Shown one piece after another: positions 5,701 to 8,148 of a stretch of 8,148 nt of DNA. Under the pieces are notes generated by a model, which saw nothing but the letters and a program-made list of their open reading frames with translations, was not told the DNA's origin and searched no databases. Numbering within the stretch: position 1 is the stretch's first letter; every line of letters starts with the position of its first letter. The translations under genes were made by a program, and so were the position numbers. Location of the stretch: the NCBI GenBank assembly GCA_000434935.1, contig FR882161.1, positions 1 to 8,148 on the forward strand. Direction: 5' to 3'. This DNA comes from Bacteroides sp. CAG:709 (lineage in GTDB: Bacteria > Bacteroidota > Bacteroidia > Bacteroidales > UBA932).

Positions 5701-7980
5701 ATGTCGGAAAAAAGGAAATACGTGTCAGTGATTCTTCCACTCAAACTGGAGTGGGAGCCGTGCTACTATTTACCAGCCGGCATTGGTGCAGATGTGGTAG
5801 TCGGAACCAGGGTCATGGTGCGGTTCGCGGGAAAATCTTATGTCGGTGCCGTCAGCGCGACGGGGATTGTTCCTGAAGTGGAGGAGCGGAAAATCATGCC
5901 GATACTCTCCGTGGTGGAAGGCTTGCCTCCTGTCAGTCGCGGGGAACTGGAATTGTGGCGTTTTGTCGCGGAATATTACTTGTGTACCATCGGCGAGGTC
6001 TACAAAGCTGCATATCCGTCATTGAAAATAGGTATGGAGATGTCGCGCGCCCGTCAGGAAGAACGGCGGAAGGCTCTAATTGATAAGAAGATAGCAGCGT
6101 TGCGGTCTAAAAAGGAACGGATTCTTGCAAGTGTGCGGCGCTATGCGGATTTGGCGGACAAGGCGAAGCGTGAAGACACCAGGACGAAATACCTGGATTC
6201 CAGGCAGCGTTTCCTTTCCCAGTCGGAAGAGTTGGAACGCGAGATTGCGGGATTGGAAAATTCCAGGGCTGCGCATGATACTCCTTTGTTAGGATCCGGG
6301 CTTCCGGACAATGCCGGTTTCGCATTGAGCGGACCGCAGAAGGAAGCATTGGAAAAAATCAAGGAATCGTTTGCTGCCGGCAAGCCGGTCCTGTTGCATG
6401 GCGTGACGGGCTCCGGAAAGACGGAAATATATGAGACACTGGCACTTGAGACATTGAAACAGGGGCGCAATGTCCTTTATATGGTACCGGAAATCGCGGT
6501 AAGCAGGCAGTTGGAAGAGCGGCTCCGCAAGGTGTTCGGCCGGCTTTTGTATGCGTTTCATTCGAAGGAAACGGCTGCCCGACGTCAGGAGATTGCATCG
6601 GAAATCAGGTCGGGGAACTACATTGTACTTGGGACGCGTTCCGCATTGTTCCTGCCTCATCATGACCTTGGGCTGATTGTCGTGGATGAGGAACATGACA
6701 CTTCATATAAGCAGGATGCGCCCGCGCCGCGTTACAATGGTCGTGATACGGCTCTGATGTTGGCGCGGATCATGGGCGCTGAAGTGCTTCTCGGGACGGC
6801 GACACCATCGCTGGAGTCATTGTATAATTGTCGTTCCGGACGCATGGACAAGGTCGACCTGAACTGTCGCTATTTCGGTTCGGCTGATGCTGACGTGGAG
6901 ATAGTCGATACTCGGGCGGAGCGCCGCAAGCACGGTATGTCCGGCAACTTTTCGTTCAAGCTGATTGCCCATATCAATGATGCGCTCGCGCAGGGAGGCC
7001 AGGTGCTGATCCTGAGGGGAAGACGCGCGTATTCTCCTGCTGTCCAATGTTCTGCATGCGGGGATATACCGCGATGTCCGCATTGCAATGTGCCGCTGAG
7101 CTGGCATCGTCAGGAGGGCATTCTCCTATGTCATTATTGCGGCTGGAGGGAACCGTATACCGGAAAATGCCGGAAATGCGGCGGGGATTTGGAACCGCTT
7201 GGAAGTGGAACGCAGCGCATTGAAGAGGAAGCTTCGGCATTGTTCCCGGATGCCAGGGTGGCAAGGCTTGACGGTGATACGGCGATGGAGGCGGGAAGAG
7301 AGGCGGAGATCATACGGGATTTTGCGAAGAAAAACATTGACATTCTTATCGGGACGCAGATTCTGGCGAAGGGATTCGACTTCGACGGGCTTTCGTTAGT
7401 CGCTGTGATTCAGGCAGATTCGTTGCTCGGGCAGCAGGATTTCCGGGCGGATGAGCGCGCGGTACAGCTGCTGGAACAGTTCCGTGGAAGGAGCGGCAGA
7501 AGGGGCGACAAGGGACTTCTCGTCATTCAGACTTCGCAGCCTGACCATCCTGTTTACAATGTTTTCAAGTCTTCGGATGAGGCTCCGGATACGAAAGTCG
7601 GTCTGGTGGATTCCATGATGGGGGAGAGGTACTCATTCGGCTATCCGCCGTTCTCCAGAATTGTCAATGTGATTCTCAAGGATGCTTCCGAGGCGCGTGT
7701 CGAGGAGATGTCCAGGGAACTTGCTTTGGCGATCCGGTCGGCCTTCGGTATAAGTGTGGCAGGATTTGTGCAGAATGCCACGATGCCTGTGTCGGTTCTG
7801 GGACCATATCCCCCGACAGTGGACAGGCAGGCGGGGCTCTATATCCGGATTGTCCGAGTTAGTCTCCGGAAAGATAAGGCATTGTCGGCCAACAAGAAAA
7901 AACTCGCGGAGGTCGTGCGCCGGTTTGATTCGGAAAATGCCGCGAACGGACGTATTGCGCTGGACGTGGATCCGGCATGA
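5701..7980 (+). CDS. priA: primosomal protein N' (replication restart helicase PriA)
   Basis: PriA is a 3'-5' superfamily-2 DNA helicase that recognises stalled forks and reloads the replicative helicase. The 759 residues show the N-terminal 3'-end-binding domain (1-105, ending AEYYLCTIGEVYKAAYPS), Walker A GVTGSGKT (234-241), VVDEEHD (327-333) as Walker B, and GTATPSLES (365-373) as motif III. The eight zinc cysteines are all present (450, 453, 459, 462, 477, 480, 490, 493). Motif V is GTQILAKGFDF (551-561), motif VI QFRGRSGRRG (593-602), and the C-terminal domain follows. Two things differ from PriA proteins I know. Residues 113-188 are a strongly charged, helical, coiled-coil-like stretch where the winged-helix domain should be. 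The aromatic and motif VI loops read RRAYSP and FRGRSGRRG instead of the usual RRGYAP and VAGRAGR. The length is normal, so this is replacement rather than loss. The ATG at 5701 is supported by MSEKRKYVSVILPL. Confidence 0.95.
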   Translation: MSEKRKYVSVILPLKLEWEPCYYLPAGIGADVVVGTRVMVRFAGKSYVGAVSATGIVPEVEERKIMPILSVVEGLPPVSRGELELWRFVAEYYLCTIGEVYKAAYPSLKIGMEMSRARQEERRKALIDKKIAALRSKKERILASVRRYADLADKAKREDTRTKYLDSRQRFLSQSEELEREIAGLENSRAAHDTPLLGSGLPDNAGFALSGPQKEALEKIKESFAAGKPVLLHGVTGSGKTEIYETLALETLKQGRNVLYMVPEIAVSRQLEERLRKVFGRLLYAFHSKETAARRQEIASEIRSGNYIVLGTRSALFLPHHDLGLIVVDEEHDTSYKQDAPAPRYNGRDTALMLARIMGAEVLLGTATPSLESLYNCRSGRMDKVDLNCRYFGSADADVEIVDTRAERRKHGMSGNFSFKLIAHINDALAQGGQVLILRGRRAYSPAVQCSACGDIPRCPHCNVPLSWHRQEGILLCHYCGWREPYTGKCRKCGGDLEPLGSGTQRIEEEASALFPDARVARLDGDTAMEAGREAEIIRDFAKKNIDILIGTQILAKGFDFDGLSLVAVIQADSLLGQQDFRADERAVQLLEQFRGRSGRRGDKGLLVIQTSQPDHPVYNVFKSSDEAPDTKVGLVDSMMGERYSFGYPPFSRIVNVILKDASEARVEEMSRELALAIRSAFGISVAGFVQNATMPVSVLGPYPPTVDRQAGLYIRIVRVSLRKDKALSANKKKLAEVVRRFDSENAANGRIALDVDPA

Positions 7981-7992
7981 CAGGCAAAATGA

Positions 7993-8010
7993 AAAGTTAT
8001 CAACAACTTT
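7993..8010. other. stem-loop with an embedded DnaA-box-like sequence
   Basis: AAAGTT (7993-7998) and AACTTT (8005-8010) can pair around a six-base loop just after the priA stop. No T-run follows and the stem is short and A/T-rich, so it is at best a weak terminator. The overlapping TTATCAACA (7997-8005) differs at one position from the DnaA box TTATCCACA. A single near-match is weak evidence. Confidence 0.25.
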
Positions 8011-8032
8011 ACGTTGGTATGAATTATTTTGC

Positions 8033-8040
8033 TAATTTTG
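8033..8040 (+). promoter_or_regulatory. -7 box of parA
   Basis: TAATTTTG fits TAnnTTTG. It gives a leader of about 55 nt before the ParA ATG. The nearest TTG (8014-8016) is 16 bases upstream, shorter than usual, so the -33 element is uncertain. Confidence 0.45.
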
Positions 8041-8101
8041 TGGATTGTGTAAGCATTAAAAAATAAGTCAGTATTAGTTTAATAATATAAACAGCATCTG
8101 A

Positions 8102-8148
8102 ATGGGTAAAATCATTGCGATAGCGAATCAGAAGGGCGGTGGAGGGAA
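8102..8148 (+). CDS. parA: ParA/Soj-family partition ATPase, N-terminal fragment
   Basis: Only 15 codons are visible before the window ends: MGKIIAIANQKGGGG. The MGKIIAIANQKGG opening is characteristic of chromosomal ParA/Soj proteins, which use a deviant Walker A (KGGxGK[ST]) to bind ATP, coat the nucleoid and move ParB-bound origin regions. The variable position here is Gly instead of the usual Val. The remaining bases (AA) allow the conserved Lys next. parB would be expected downstream, outside the window. Confidence 0.88.
   Translation, partial: MGKIIAIANQKGGGG

Noticed and set aside
5612..5740. N-terminal extension of the LRR protein to the ATG at 5740
   Set aside because: The added 43 residues resemble no signal peptide or domain, overlap the priA start, and pass through the promoter box at 5641-5634.
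6107..6696. Several minus-strand open frames of 80-135 codons inside priA
   Set aside because: All are antisense to conserved helicase motifs and rich in Arg, Ser and Pro, as expected of shadows.
7981..8101. Replication origin next to parA
   Set aside because: Only one imperfect DnaA-box-like sequence is present and there is no repeat cluster or AT-rich unwinding element; not enough to call an origin.

Overview
The window looks like a chromosomal segment of a member of the Bacteroidota, most likely order Bacteroidales. Five things point there. Several genes are preceded by TAnnTTTG boxes, the -7 element of the Bacteroidetes primary sigma factor. Clear Shine-Dalgarno sequences are absent from the starts examined. 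A tmRNA encodes a tag ending in YALAA. A hpt-adk gene pair is present. There is also a helix-hairpin-helix protein with an outer-membrane-barrel-like C-terminus of a type familiar from this phylum. A finer placement is not possible from sequence reading alone.

Layout, left to right. 1-53 may be the proline-rich C-terminal end of a plus-strand gene (weak). 65-403 (minus) is a small stand-alone PAS-domain protein. 404-661 has no gene but is rich in structure: a promoter for the PAS gene, two long direct repeats each built on AAAACGTTTT, and a cluster of TTTGTCCCG and AGTCC-type repeats running up to the 3' end of the tmRNA gene. 662-1059 (minus) is ssrA with its own promoter. 1115-1621 (minus) is a GNAT acetyltransferase whose start codon directly follows a Rho-independent terminator. 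1676-2248 (adk) and 2278-2823 (hpt) form a minus-strand purine-metabolism operon ending at that terminator. 2985-4877 (plus) is the HhH/barrel protein. 4886-5611 (minus) is a leucine-rich-repeat protein convergent with it. 5701-7980 (plus) is priA, divergent from the LRR gene. 8102 to the window end (plus) is the start of a ParA/Soj ATPase.

Most of the content is housekeeping: purine salvage and nucleotide balance (hpt, adk), ribosome rescue (tmRNA), replication restart (priA) and chromosome partition (parA). I saw no phage genes, transposase, CRISPR array, toxin-antitoxin pair or defence cluster, and no complete new system. The best leads are a PriA whose winged-helix region is replaced by a charged coiled-coil-like segment, the repeat and palindrome cluster between the PAS gene and ssrA (possible operators plus a possible integration scar), and a GNAT gene placed directly behind a terminator.
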